From DAOMOD01 sp964526035 (lineage in GTDB: Bacteria > Pseudomonadota > Gammaproteobacteria > Xanthomonadales > BPKI01), in the NCBI GenBank assembly GCA_964526035.1, contig CAZGKE010000013.1:1-39730 (forward strand): a DNA stretch of 39,730 nt, given 5' to 3'. The notes beneath the pieces were generated by a model. That model made no database searches, was not told where the DNA came from, and saw nothing but the letters and a program-made list of their open reading frames with translations. The position numbers and the translations under genes were made by a program. The stretch's first letter is position 1; every line of letters begins with the position of its first letter. This document shows, one piece after another, positions 15,431 to 24,717 of this stretch.

Positions 15431-15461
15431 GCGGCGGCCGCAAAGGCCGCCGCCTTTTTTT
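15431..15461 (+). terminator. Intrinsic terminator of the riboswitch RNA
   Basis: GCGGCGGCC (15431-15439) / GGCCGCCGC (15445-15453) is a perfect 9-bp stem with a GCAAA loop, followed by seven T (15455-15461) on the plus strand. On the minus strand, where dps ends at 15464, no T run follows, so it serves plus-strand transcription. The 5' arm can pair instead with aptamer 2, giving a candidate antiterminator. Confidence 0.85.
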
Positions 15462-15463
15462 GC

Positions 15464-15931
15464 TCATTCGAGCATCGAACGCAGCATCCAGGCGTTTTTC
15501 TCGTGAACCTGCATGCGCTGCGTGAGCAGGTCCGCGCTCGGCTCGTCGCTGGCCTTGTCGACCACGGGAAAGATCTTGCGCGCGGTGCGCGCGACGGCTT
15601 CCTGGCCTTCCACCAGCTGTCTGATCATGGTTTTTGCATCGGGGACGCCGTCCTCCTCCCTGATGGTCGACAGCGCCGCGAACTTCGCGTAGGTGCCGGG
15701 CGCCGGGAAGCCCAGCGCGCGAATGCGCTCGGCGATGTCGTCGACCGCGATGGCAAGCTCCGTATATTGCGTCTCGAACAGGGTATGCAGGGTCTGGAAC
15801 ATCGGGCCGGTGACGTTCCAATGGAAATTGTGGGTCTTCAGGTACAGGGTGTAGCTGTCGGCGAGCAGGTGCGACAGGCCCTTGGCGATCTCGCCGCGCT
15901 GTTTCTCGGTGATGCCGATGTTGATTTTCAT
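15464..15931 (-). CDS. dps: Dps family DNA-binding ferritin-like protein
   Basis: A 155-residue protein of the usual Dps length. Dps forms a dodecameric shell that oxidises and stores iron, uses up peroxide and binds DNA. The intersubunit ferroxidase signature is seen in THNFHWNVTGPMFQTLH and FETQYTELAIAVDDIAERI (His, Asp and Glu ligands). The N-terminus is short (MKINIGITEKQRGEIAKGL), so the Lys-rich DNA-binding tail is minimal. ATG 15929-15931 is preceded by AGGAAG. It is divergent from hrpA, 92 bases apart, and its 3' end abuts the riboswitch terminator, which points the opposite way. Confidence 0.93.
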   Translation of the reverse strand: MKINIGITEKQRGEIAKGLSHLLADSYTLYLKTHNFHWNVTGPMFQTLHTLFETQYTELAIAVDDIAERIRALGFPAPGTYAKFAALSTIREEDGVPDAKTMIRQLVEGQEAVARTARKIFPVVDKASDEPSADLLTQRMQVHEKNAWMLRSMLE

Positions 15932-16023
15932 GACGCGCTTCCTGATTCGACTGAGACCACCCACTAAACTACTCCGCCCGCCTGCCGGTGGGAAATTGAT
16001 TGTTGTGAAGGGCTTCATCGATC

Positions 16024-19000
16024 TTGTCTATCAAACCACCCGACCTTGATGTCGCCAGTCTACGCAGACGCCTGGACGCCGTGCTCAGCAGCGATCTGCC
16101 GCGGCTTCGTGCAATGCTCAAGCGGGCCCGTGGTGGCGATGCCCTGCAGCGACTGCATGAGGAGATCGAAGGTTCTGTTGCCGCGCGGCAGCGGCGTGCG
16201 ACAACGGTGCCGACGCCGAGCTTCGACCCAGCGCTGCCGATCAGCCAGGAAGCGGCGCGCATTGTCGAACTGATCCGCAAGCATCCGGTGCTGGTGGTGG
16301 CCGGCGAAACCGGGTCAGGCAAGACCACGCAGCTTCCCAAGCTCGCGCTTGCTGCCGGGCGCGGTGCGGCCGGTCTGATCGGCTGCACCCAGCCGCGACG
16401 CATTGCCGCGCGATCTGCTGCCAGGCGCGTGGCCGAGGAGCTGGGCTCGCCTCTGGGTACGCAAGTGGGTTTCCAGGTGCGCTTTTCGGGTCAGGTCAGC
16501 GACGACACCCTGATCAAGTTCATGACCGACGGCATCCTGCTCGCCGAGACCCAGGGCGACCGCGGTTTGTACGCCTACGACACCCTGATCATCGACGAGG
16601 TGCACGAACGCAGCCTCAACGTCGACTTCCTGCTTGGCTACTTGCGCGAACTGCTGCCGAGACGACCGGAACTGCGCGTCATCATCACTTCGGCCACGCT
16701 CGATACCGAACGCTTCAGCGCCTTCTTCGGCGGCGCGCCGGTGGTGACGGTGGAGGGTCGTGGCTTTCCGGTGGAGGTCCGCTACCTGCCGAGTCCCGAG
16801 GAGGCCGGCGGCGGGCGCGGCCTGCTGGAGCACATTGCCCTGGCCTGCGATGAAATCACCGCCGAGGATCCACGCGGCGACGTGCTGGTGTTCCTCGCAG
16901 GAGAGCGTGACATTCGCGATGCGCACCAGTGGCTGGAGAGGCGACGCTATCGTGATACAGAGGTGCTGCCGTTGTATGCGCGGCTGTCCAACCGTGATCA
17001 GGATCGCGTGTTCCATCCCGGGACGCGGCGCCGCATCGTGCTCGCCACCAACGTCGCCGAAACTTCGCTTACCGTGCCGCGCATCCGCTACGTGGTCGAT
17101 CCGGGCACGGCGCGGGTCAGTCGCTACAGCCCGCGCCAGCAGGTGCAGCGCCTGCAGGTGGAACCGATATCGCAGGCTGCGGCCGAGCAGCGCAAGGGTC
17201 GCTGTGGACGGATCGCGGCGGGTGTCTGCTATCGCCTCTACGACGAGGCAGACTTTGCCGCGCGCGCGCCGTTCACCGATCCGGAGATCCTGCGCGCATC
17301 GCTGGCCGGGGTGATCCTGCGCATGCTGGCGCTGCGGCTCGGACACATCGAGGCCTTTCCCTTTCTCGACCCGCCGCAGCCGCGCGCAGTCAGCGACGGC
17401 TTCCAGCAGCTTCTCGAACTCGGCGCCATCGATGAAGCGCGCAAGCTCACCGCCAAGGGCGCAATCCTCGCCAGGCTGCCGATCGACGTGCAGCTTGGGC
17501 GCATGCTGGTCGAAGCCGAGCAGCTGGATTGCCTGGCGGAAGTCACCGTGATCGCCGCCTTCCTCAGCGCCCAGGATCCGCGCGAGAGGCCCCCCGACAA
17601 GCGTGCCGCTGCCGACGCAGCCCACGCCGCGTTCGCCGACCCCGCATCGGATTTCATTGGCATCCTCAAACTGTGGAACGCGCATCGGCAGGCCCATGAG
17701 GATCTCAGCCAGTCAAAGCTGCGCGACTGGTGCGCTGAGCGATTCCTCAGCTTCCTGCGCCTGCGCGAATGGCGCGAGCTGCACCGACAGCTGCTGCTCG
17801 CCTGCCAGGCGCTGGGCTGGCAGATCAATGACAAGCCCGCCGCGTATGAGCCGATTCACCGCGCCATGCTCAGCGGACTGCCGCTGATGGTCGGGCGACG
17901 CAATGAACACGGCGACTTCGAGGGTCCGCGCGGCCGCCGCTTCCGTCTGTTCCCGGCCTCGTCGCTGGCGAAGAAGGCGCCGGCTTGGGTGCTGTCGGCG
18001 CAGCTCCTTGATCTGGAGCGGGTGTGGGCCATGCTCAATGCAAGGGTGGAGCCCGCCTGGATCGAGCAGCAGGCCGCGCATCTGGTCAAGCGCAGCCACT
18101 TTGACCCCTTTTTCGACAGCCGGGCCGGGCGGGTGATGGTGTATCAGCAGGTCAGCCTGTTCGGGCTCATCCTCGCCGAGCGACGGCGGGTGGACTACGG
18201 CCTCATCGATCCGGCCGGCGCCCGCGCCATCTTCATTCGCGAGGCCCTGGCCACCGCCGCACTCACCGCGCGCTGCGATTTCCTGGAGCACAACCGCGCG
18301 GTGCTGGCGGAGGCGCAGGAGCACGAGCAGCGCCTGCGTCGCCAGGGTCTGGTGCATGAACCGGAAGGGCTGGTGGACTTCTTCGACCAGCGCCTGCCCG
18401 CCGAGGTCCGCGATCGCAACAGTCTTGAACGCTGGTGGCGGCGCGCCGTAGCCGCTGAGCGCCGAAGCCTGCGCTGGTCGCTCGACGACCTGCTGGTGCG
18501 CGATGACGATCCGCTGTCACGCTTTCCCGACCACCTCGACATTGACGGTTTCCGCTATGCGCTTGGCTATCGTTTCCAGCCCGGCGCCGCCGACGACGGG
18601 ATCACCTTGACGCTGCCGCTGGAGCGCCTGAACGCGCTGCAGCCGGGACCGCTGCAGTGGCTGGTGCCGGGCCTGCTTGCCGACAAGGTCACGGCGCTGA
18701 TCCGCGGCTTGCCGAAGAGCCTGCGGCGCAACTTCGTGCCGGCACCGGACTTCGCCCGTGCCTTCATCGAGTCGGCGCCGAAACCCGAAGGGGCGCTGAC
18801 CGACGTGATGGGCGCCTTCCTGGAGCGCATCAGCGGAGTCGCGGTGCCGGCCGAAGCCTGGGACGAGACGGCGCTCGATGAGCACCTGCGCATGCGCCTG
18901 CAGGTGATCGACGCAGGGTGCCGCGAGATCGGTCACGGCCGATCGCTGTCCCGCCTGCAGGCCGATTTCGGCGATCAGGCGCGCGATGCCTTTGCGCGGC

Positions 19001-19869
19001 GCACGGCGTCAGAACTTGCGCGCTCGGGTATCACCGGGTTCGACTTCGACGCGCTGCCTGCCGATGTCGAGACCGATACCGGGCTGCGCGCCTACCCCGC
19101 GCTGGTCGACCACGGCGACAGCGTGGCCATCGAGGTATTCGAACAGCAGGCCGCCGCACAAGACGCACATATCGCGGGATTGCGCCGGCTGCTGGCGCTG
19201 GGCCTGGGCGATGCGCGTCGACAGGCCATTCGCCAGCTTCCGGTCGACGCGCGGCTGGTGCTGCGCCACGTCGCGTTCGGCGGCGAGCGCGAACTGCGCG
19301 AGGCGGTGGTCGACGGTGCGCTGGACACCCTGCTTGAGGAAATCGACGCAGGCATCCGCACGCGCGAGGCATTCGAGGCGACGCGCCGCGAATGCGCGCG
19401 GCGCCTGTTTGCGCAGGCGGTGGCGCGGATCGAGGTCTGCGAATCGATCCTCCAGGCCTATGCCGATCTGCTGCCGGCCCTGGAGCCTCCGCTGCTCGGA
19501 TTCGCCGCAGCGAATTTCGAGGACCTGCGCGCCCAACTCGACGCCCTGCTGGTGCCGGGCTTTCCACGTGCATACGATCTGGCACGCCTGCAGCAGCTGC
19601 CGCGCTATCTGCAGGCGATGCGTCTGCGCGCCGAGCGCCTGGTCAAGGATCCGGCGCGCGACCAGGCGCGCATGCTGACCGTGGCGCCTTTCGCCGCAGC
19701 GCTTGCCTCGATGCAGGCCGATGCGACCCGTGAACGCCTGCGCTGGCTGCTCGAGGAGTATCGGGTGTCGCTGTTCGCCCAGGAGCTTGGCACCGCCGAA
19801 CCGGTGTCGGAGAAGCGCCTGGCGCGCTGGCTTCAGGCCTACCGCGTCAACGCACGCGGCGCACCCTGA
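16024..19869 (+). CDS. hrpA: ATP-dependent RNA helicase HrpA
   Basis: A 1281-residue DEAH-type helicase, matching the ~1300 residues of gammaproteobacterial HrpA. Motifs are Walker A GETGSGKTTQ (about 93-102), TQPRRIAARS, DEVHERS near 192 (DEVH variant of DEAH), TSAT, and the family region QRKGRCGRIAAGVCYRLY. The helicase-associated, OB-fold and long C-terminal HrpA domains follow (from about residue 600; HFDPFFDSR and LRNFVPAPD-like segments). In E. coli HrpA acts in mRNA processing and rescue of stalled ribosomes. The start is TTG 16024 with GAAGGG about ten bases upstream; no in-frame ATG is close. Its last 23 bases overlap the next gene on the opposite strand. Confidence 0.95.
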   Translation: MSIKPPDLDVASLRRRLDAVLSSDLPRLRAMLKRARGGDALQRLHEEIEGSVAARQRRATTVPTPSFDPALPISQEAARIVELIRKHPVLVVAGETGSGKTTQLPKLALAAGRGAAGLIGCTQPRRIAARSAARRVAEELGSPLGTQVGFQVRFSGQVSDDTLIKFMTDGILLAETQGDRGLYAYDTLIIDEVHERSLNVDFLLGYLRELLPRRPELRVIITSATLDTERFSAFFGGAPVVTVEGRGFPVEVRYLPSPEEAGGGRGLLEHIALACDEITAEDPRGDVLVFLAGERDIRDAHQWLERRRYRDTEVLPLYARLSNRDQDRVFHPGTRRRIVLATNVAETSLTVPRIRYVVDPGTARVSRYSPRQQVQRLQVEPISQAAAEQRKGRCGRIAAGVCYRLYDEADFAARAPFTDPEILRASLAGVILRMLALRLGHIEAFPFLDPPQPRAVSDGFQQLLELGAIDEARKLTAKGAILARLPIDVQLGRMLVEAEQLDCLAEVTVIAAFLSAQDPRERPPDKRAAADAAHAAFADPASDFIGILKLWNAHRQAHEDLSQSKLRDWCAERFLSFLRLREWRELHRQLLLACQALGWQINDKPAAYEPIHRAMLSGLPLMVGRRNEHGDFEGPRGRRFRLFPASSLAKKAPAWVLSAQLLDLERVWAMLNARVEPAWIEQQAAHLVKRSHFDPFFDSRAGRVMVYQQVSLFGLILAERRRVDYGLIDPAGARAIFIREALATAALTARCDFLEHNRAVLAEAQEHEQRLRRQGLVHEPEGLVDFFDQRLPAEVRDRNSLERWWRRAVAAERRSLRWSLDDLLVRDDDPLSRFPDHLDIDGFRYALGYRFQPGAADDGITLTLPLERLNALQPGPLQWLVPGLLADKVTALIRGLPKSLRRNFVPAPDFARAFIESAPKPEGALTDVMGAFLERISGVAVPAEAWDETALDEHLRMRLQVIDAGCREIGHGRSLSRLQADFGDQARDAFARRTASELARSGITGFDFDALPADVETDTGLRAYPALVDHGDSVAIEVFEQQAAAQDAHIAGLRRLLALGLGDARRQAIRQLPVDARLVLRHVAFGGERELREAVVDGALDTLLEEIDAGIRTREAFEATRRECARRLFAQAVARIEVCESILQAYADLLPALEPPLLGFAAANFEDLRAQLDALLVPGFPRAYDLARLQQLPRYLQAMRLRAERLVKDPARDQARMLTVAPFAAALASMQADATRERLRWLLEEYRVSLFAQELGTAEPVSEKRLARWLQAYRVNARGAP

Positions 19870-20335
19870 CGGTGCGGTTGCTGTCCTCGATCCGGAGTAG
19901 CCAGCTGTCCATCATCGCCGGTTCGATACTCACCACCGGATCGGTGGCGCGATGCGAAAAGATGCTGGTGTCGATCTGTTCCCAGATCTGGTCATTCTGC
20001 AGGATGAAACGGGTCTTGCGCGGTCCGCTGCCATCCCAGCCGGTGAACTCGCCGTCGATTCGGCTGACAATCGCTCCGGTAGTGGACCAGTCATCGCGCA
20101 GACCCCTGCGGTCCTCGCCGGGTGTCGTCGGCGCGGGATTCGCCACGGCACTGCCGGAGGCAGGCAGCTTGGATTCCAGCCACGCATTCAGCTGCGCCAG
20201 CTCCTCGGCGCTGAGCTTGTCGAGCCCGGCGGCACGGAACTCTGCTGCGGACATGCGTTCCTCAAGCGAGGAAAAGGTCTGCGCTGAGGCCGAGGCGAAC
20301 AGCAGGAGAAGTACTGCGGAAAGTAGAAAGCGCAT
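19847..20335 (-). CDS. Secreted conserved hypothetical protein
   Basis: A 162-residue protein with a clear signal peptide (MRFLLSAVLLLLFASASAQ). The segment EERMSAAEFRAAGLDKLSAEE and ELAQLNAWL recurs at the N-terminus of short xanthomonad hypothetical proteins. The second half (residues ~80-160) has small beta-rich segments, GAIVSRIDGEFTGW, KTRFILQNDQIWEQ and MDSWLLRIED, and ends in basic RVRRVR. No function is known to me. Start ATG 20333-20335 is the first Met giving a normal signal peptide. It converges with hrpA with a 23-base overlap. Confidence 0.75.
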   Translation of the reverse strand: MRFLLSAVLLLLFASASAQTFSSLEERMSAAEFRAAGLDKLSAEELAQLNAWLESKLPASGSAVANPAPTTPGEDRRGLRDDWSTTGAIVSRIDGEFTGWDGSGPRKTRFILQNDQIWEQIDTSIFSHRATDPVVSIEPAMMDSWLLRIEDSNRTVRVRRVR

Positions 20336-20549
20336 TCGGGAATCCACGAAAGTTCGGCTGAACAGCCGGATAGTTTACGGGAACATCAGGCGATCAGGGT
20401 GCGGCAAGCGGTCGCCTTCAAGCCTGAACAGGTGTTCATGTTGGGCCGGAGACCAAATCGTTTCACTTTCGTTGCCCATGCCGTGTCGGTTATGCTTCGG
20501 GCGCAAAACCGAATAGCGCCTCCCACCCCCAAGGCGCAGGATTACTCGC

Positions 20550-22256
20550 GTGCGCAAATCTGCATTGGCTATACCCATATGCCTGATCGCGTCCAGCCTC
20601 CTTCCCCGGCCGGCCGACGCCATCAGTATCGAACTCAACTCACAATTTACATTTCCCCTCCTGAACGCCGAATACAACCCGGACGCGCGCCGTCTGGTGG
20701 CGACCTCGAAAATCGGCAATATCCAGTGTGGCAGCGGTTCGGAAGTCGTGCCTCTGGGTACCTACAGCCTGCGTCTGGACGGGCAGGACTACCGCCTCAC
20801 TCCGAACAGCAGCCAGGAAGTGTTCCGTTACGAGGCTGGCAGCGCGATCTTCCGTGGCAGGCTCACCGCGCTCGACGAGCTCATCGGCACCGCGACCTGC
20901 GAATCGTCGAATGTCAGCGGTGCCGACCTGCGCCTGCAGCTCAACAGCGAATTGCCGCAACGCATCGGTCAAGGTGTCGTTTACCGCACAGGTTCGCCGC
21001 GGCGGCTTGAGGTGCGTGTCATCGATCCGCTGATCTGTTTCGATTTCGGTGGTTCAACCGGCAACCTGCGTCTGGACCTCACCGATGCCAACGACGAGCT
21101 GTGGGACATCCAAGGCGTGACCCTGGCGCAGTACGCTCATTCCACCGGACTGATGCGGGTCGAGCTGCCGCCCTCGGTTTCCTGCTTCGGCTTTGACGGC
21201 GGCGTGCCCGATACCTCCGGCGGCGCCGGCTTGTCGGAAAGCCTGTACGTCAGCGGCTTCGAAATCGAGGAGATCTATCCGGATCTGGTGATCACCACGA
21301 CCGAGCTGCCGAGCGGCCTGGAAAATGTGTTCCGCTACCGTATCGAGGTGGTCAACATCGCGCCCGGGGTTGCCGAGAACGTGCGTGTGCGCGACTACTA
21401 TCCGAAGACCGGCATTCCGCGTTTCGTCGATGCATTGGAAAACTGGACATGCAGTGCGGTTGGAACCGGCGCCAGCTGCGGCAGCGCTGTCGCCGGCGGC
21501 GGCCGCGTCGATCTGGTCAACGCGCAGCTGCCACTCCACCTGCCGGGCCAGGGCGCACCGCCGCGGCTGGTAATCGAAGTCACCCGCACCTTTGCCGAAT
21601 ATCAGCTGGGTCAGTCCTTCGCGGTGCATGCGGCAGCGACCATCGCGCCGCCCGCATTTCCCGACAAGGACCGCACCAGCAACTCCTCCAGCCTGCAGAC
21701 GGTGGTGTCTGAACCGGCGGGTCCGGTGGCTGAGGATGACCTGTTCAGCACTGATCAGGACACCAGCGTCACGGGCAACGTCTTCCTCGACAACGGCTCG
21801 GGTCCGGATATCCATCTCACCGGGCAGAACTTCGATGTCGTTGCCATCAANNNNNNNNNNNNNNNNNNNNNNNNNNNNNNNNNNNNNNNNNNNNNNNNNN
21901 NNNNNNNNNNNNNNNNNNNNNNNNNNNNNNNNNNNNNNNNNNNNNNNNNNGCCGGCGACATCACGATTCCCCTGCCCGTGACCGGCGGATCGGTTGCCAC
22001 CCCAGGCGTGCTGGGATCGAGCTTCGATCCGGACGATGACGCGCTGATCGTGGGCCTGGTCAATGGCTCGGTTTTCGCAGACGGAGGCTTCATTCCTTTG
22101 CCCTCCGGTGCGTCACTCTTCATGTGGTCCGACGGCAGGTTCAGCTACGGCTGGGGTGGGGCTGTGGTGGGCGGTTCGGACAGCTTCGACATCACCATCA
22201 GCGACGGCGAGTTCACCGGAGTCGCGCGCGTGACCATCAACTTCGTGGCCCCCTGA
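20550..22256 (+). CDS. Large secreted protein with DUF11-like and cadherin-like repeats (gap inside)
   Basis: The gene starts at GTG 20550, with AGGA upstream, and encodes a signal peptide (RKSALAIPICLIASSLLPRP then ADA). Residues ~25-225 are Cys-containing and unrecognised (GNIQCGSGSE, TATCESS, LICFDFGG, VSCFGFDGG). At about 230 there is ESLYVSGFEIEE. Residues ~245-385 resemble a DUF11/CARDB-type extracellular repeat (PDLVITTTELPSG, YRIEVVNIAPGVAENVRVRDY). From ~392 AEDDLFSTDQDTSVTGNVFLD begins a cadherin-like/Big_9-type unit cut by 100 N. After the gap the same type resumes (DDALIVGLVNGS, GGSDSFDITISDGEFTGVARVTI). It is probably a surface or extracellular structural or adhesive protein. The true length is unknown. 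Confidence 0.75.
   Translation: MRKSALAIPICLIASSLLPRPADAISIELNSQFTFPLLNAEYNPDARRLVATSKIGNIQCGSGSEVVPLGTYSLRLDGQDYRLTPNSSQEVFRYEAGSAIFRGRLTALDELIGTATCESSNVSGADLRLQLNSELPQRIGQGVVYRTGSPRRLEVRVIDPLICFDFGGSTGNLRLDLTDANDELWDIQGVTLAQYAHSTGLMRVELPPSVSCFGFDGGVPDTSGGAGLSESLYVSGFEIEEIYPDLVITTTELPSGLENVFRYRIEVVNIAPGVAENVRVRDYYPKTGIPRFVDALENWTCSAVGTGASCGSAVAGGGRVDLVNAQLPLHLPGQGAPPRLVIEVTRTFAEYQLGQSFAVHAAATIAPPAFPDKDRTSNSSSLQTVVSEPAGPVAEDDLFSTDQDTSVTGNVFLDNGSGPDIHLTGQNFDVVAIXXXXXXXXXXXXXXXXXXXXXXXXXXXXXXXXXXAGDITIPLPVTGGSVATPGVLGSSFDPDDDALIVGLVNGSVFADGGFIPLPSGASLFMWSDGRFSYGWGGAVVGGSDSFDITISDGEFTGVARVTINFVAP
21851..21950. other. Assembly gap (100 N)
   Basis: Exactly 100 undetermined bases inside the cadherin-like repeat region of the secreted protein gene, where repetitive sequence may have broken the assembly. 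Confidence 0.99.
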
Positions 22257-22259
22257 CCC

Positions 22260-22295
22260 GAATCAGGGCGCCGGCTCGTCCGGCGCCCCTGATTC
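22260..22295 (+). terminator. Hairpin after the secreted protein gene
   Basis: GAATCAGGGCGCCGG (22260-22274) pairs with CCGGCGCCCCTGATTC (22280-22295) apart from one bulged base, with a CTCGT loop. It starts four bases after the stop codon. No T run follows, so it may be a Rho-dependent end or an RNA-stability element. Confidence 0.55.
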
Positions 22296-22419
22296 GTCCC
22301 GTCATTCGCGCCTGGTGTCCCGCGACGACGTGGACCGACGGCTTCCGGTTTCCCTCTTGCCTGGGGCCGGGGATTGTTCTACCCAGACTGGTCGCCAAGG
22401 CTCTGCCGGCCAGCGAGCG

Positions 22420-22425
22420 TATGAT
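22420..22425 (+). promoter_or_regulatory. Possible -10 box of relA
   Basis: TATGAT matches the sigma-70 -10 at five of six positions, 45 bases before the relA GTG start. No convincing -35 is visible. Confidence 0.3.
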
Positions 22426-22469
22426 TTCCGGCTCATGGTCCCGCTCGTCCCCCCATCCAGCGCATTCCA

Positions 22470-24565
22470 GTGAAAGCCAACGGCACTGCCAGCCTCGCGC
22501 AATGGCGCGCGGCTGCTGATCCGCGAATGCTCGCCATCGAGAGCCTCGGCGAGGCGCTCGCGCTGGCGCAGTCGACCTGGCCGGACAGCCATCCGCAAGC
22601 CGTGGAAACTGCCCAGGTGCTGGCGGCGCTGGACAGCCTGCACGCCGATGCCGAATCGCTGGCGGCCGCCCTGCTGCACGTGCTGGGCCCTGACCGCGAC
22701 AGCGTGCAGGCGCTGTTGACGCGGCATCCGGTGCTGCGCCCCCTGGTGGAGGGCCAGCAGGCGGCGCGCAAGGTCTGGGACATCTATCGCAGCCAGGCCG
22801 GTGGCAACGCCGAGGGGCTGCGCCGGCTGCTGCTTGCCATCATCCGCGACCTGCGCGTGGTGCTGATCCTGCTGGCGCGGCAAGTGGTGCGCATGCGTTT
22901 GGCCGCGCGCGAGGACGAAGACACCCGTCAGGCGCTGGCACGTCTCACCGCCGACATCCATGCACCGCTGGCCAACCGGCTCGGCATCTGGCAGCTCAAG
23001 TGGGAACTGGAGGATCTGGCTTTCCGCTACCTGCAGCCAGACACCTACAAGCGCGTGGCGCGGCTGCTCGACGAGCGCCGCGGCGACCGCGAACGTTTCA
23101 TCAGCGAAAGCATCGCGCGCGTAAGCGGGGCGCTGGCCGAGGCCGGCATCGAGGGCGCCGATGTCGCCGGGCGCCCCAAGCACATCTACAGCATCTGGAA
23201 GAAGATGCAGCGCAAGGGCGTCGACTTCGGCGACCTTTACGACATCCGCGCCATCCGCATCCTGGTGAAGGATGTCGGCACCTGCTACGCCGCGCTGGGC
23301 GTGGTGCACGGCCTGTGGCACCACATTCCCGGCGAGTTCGACGATTACATCGCCAATCCCAAGGGCAACCAGTACCAGTCGCTGCACACCGCGGTGGCGG
23401 GGCTCGAAGGCAAGACCCTGGAGGTGCAGATCCGCACTTGGCAGATGCACGAACACGCCGAGCTGGGCGTCGCCGCGCACTGGCGCTACAAGGAGGGTGG
23501 CAGCGGCGACCAGAGCTTCGAGCGCAAGATCAACTGGATGCGGCAGCTGCTCGAAAACCGCGAAGAGGGCGACGACGACCGCGCCCTGCTGGCCGGCTTC
23601 AGCACTGAACTGATCGAGGATCGCGTGTATGCGCTGACCCCCCAGGGTCACGTCATCGATCTCGCCCGCGGCGCCACGGTGCTGGATTTCGCATACCATG
23701 TGCACACCGAAATCGGTCACCGCTGCCGGGGTGCCAAGATCAACGGTCGCATCGTACCGTTGACCCACCATCCGGCCACCGGCGACCGCATCGAGATCCT
23801 CACCGGCAAGGCCGCCGCGCCGCGCCGCGACTGGCTGCTGTCGCACACCGGTTACCTGTCCACTTCGCGCGCCCGCAACAAGGTGCGCAACTGGTTTCAT
23901 CGCCTCGATCAGGCACGCAACGTGCAGGAAGGACGCGATCTGCTGGAGCGCGACCTCAAACGCCTCGGCCTGGGCCAGGCGGACCTGGCGCCGGTACTCG
24001 AGCGCATGCACATGAACCGGGCGGAAGAGCTGTACGTGGCGGTCGCGCTGGGCGACACCACGCCCGCGCAGGTGGCGCGCATCCTTCATGAACACAGCCA
24101 GCCGAGAGAGGAACCCGAGGCGGCGCCGCCACCGCGCCGAGGCCGTCAGCGCGCGGCCGACGCGATCGTCATCGAAGGCGTCGGCAACCTGCTGACCACG
24201 CTGGCGCGCTGCTGCCAGCCGGTGCCCGGCGACCCCATCCTCGGCTTCATCACCCGTGGACGCGGCGTCAGCATCCACCGCAACGATTGTCCGCAGCTGG
24301 TGCGCCTGTCGGCGCGCGATCCGTCGCGAGTGCTGCAGGTGGAATGGGGCGGCCGCGGCGGCAAGGCCTATGAAGTCGACCTGCTGCTGCGCGCCTACGA
24401 TCGCAAGCATCTGCTGAAGGATGTCACCAACTGCATCTCGCTGACAGACGCGCACGTGCTCTCGGTGGACACGCGGGTATCGCGGGACGAAGGCACTGCC
24501 GAGCTGCGTTTCAGCGTGCGCGTCGCCGATTTCGACCAGCTCAGCGGGCTGCTGGCGAAGCTGGC
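22470..24565 (+). CDS. relA: RelA, GTP pyrophosphokinase ((p)ppGpp synthetase), 3' end missing
   Basis: About 698 residues precede the gap at 24566; typical RelA is ~720-745, so only a short C-terminal piece is lost. RelA makes (p)ppGpp on ribosomes stalled by uncharged tRNA. The N-terminal hydrolase-like domain lacks the HDxxED of SpoT (ALDSLHADAESLAAALLH), marking a synthetase-only enzyme. The synthetase domain (~210-370) has RPKHIYSIWKKM, YDIRAIRILV and EFDDYIANPKGNQYQSLHT; EFDD is the ExDD motif of monofunctional RelA. The TGS domain (YALTPQGHVIDLARGATVLD) lies near 385-445. A zinc-finger-like CC region (ARCCQPVPGD) lies near 580, and the ACT domain starts near 630. It starts at GTG 22470. 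Confidence 0.95.
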
Positions 24566-24665
24566 NNNNNNNNNNNNNNNNNNNNNNNNNNNNNNNNNNN
24601 NNNNNNNNNNNNNNNNNNNNNNNNNNNNNNNNNNNNNNNNNNNNNNNNNNNNNNNNNNNNNNNNN
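24566..24665. other. Assembly gap (100 N)
   Basis: Exactly 100 undetermined bases. It hides the relA stop codon and probably part of the relA-kinase spacer. Confidence 0.99.
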
Positions 24666-24717
24666 CCCATGCTATCCTCCCCGGCGCACCCCGCGCGGCA
24701 CCTTCCTGCACCCCATC

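Noticed and set aside
15000..15461. RNase P RNA, tmRNA or 6S RNA
   Set aside because: The GAGGAAAGTCCGGGC core of RNase P is absent, and no tRNA-like ends or large 6S-type open helix are seen.
14991..15506. 170-codon open frame over the aptamer region
   Set aside because: It passes through both aptamers, the terminator and T run and into antisense dps; composition is Arg/Pro-rich without motifs.
16315..17697. 460-codon open frame opposite hrpA
   Set aside because: It is a shadow of the helicase domain, with no recognisable protein features.
22302..24455. 717-codon open frame on the minus strand opposite relA
   Set aside because: It mirrors relA codons in a GC-rich genome, has low-complexity Ala/Arg/Gln/His composition and no family motif, whereas relA is clearly conserved.
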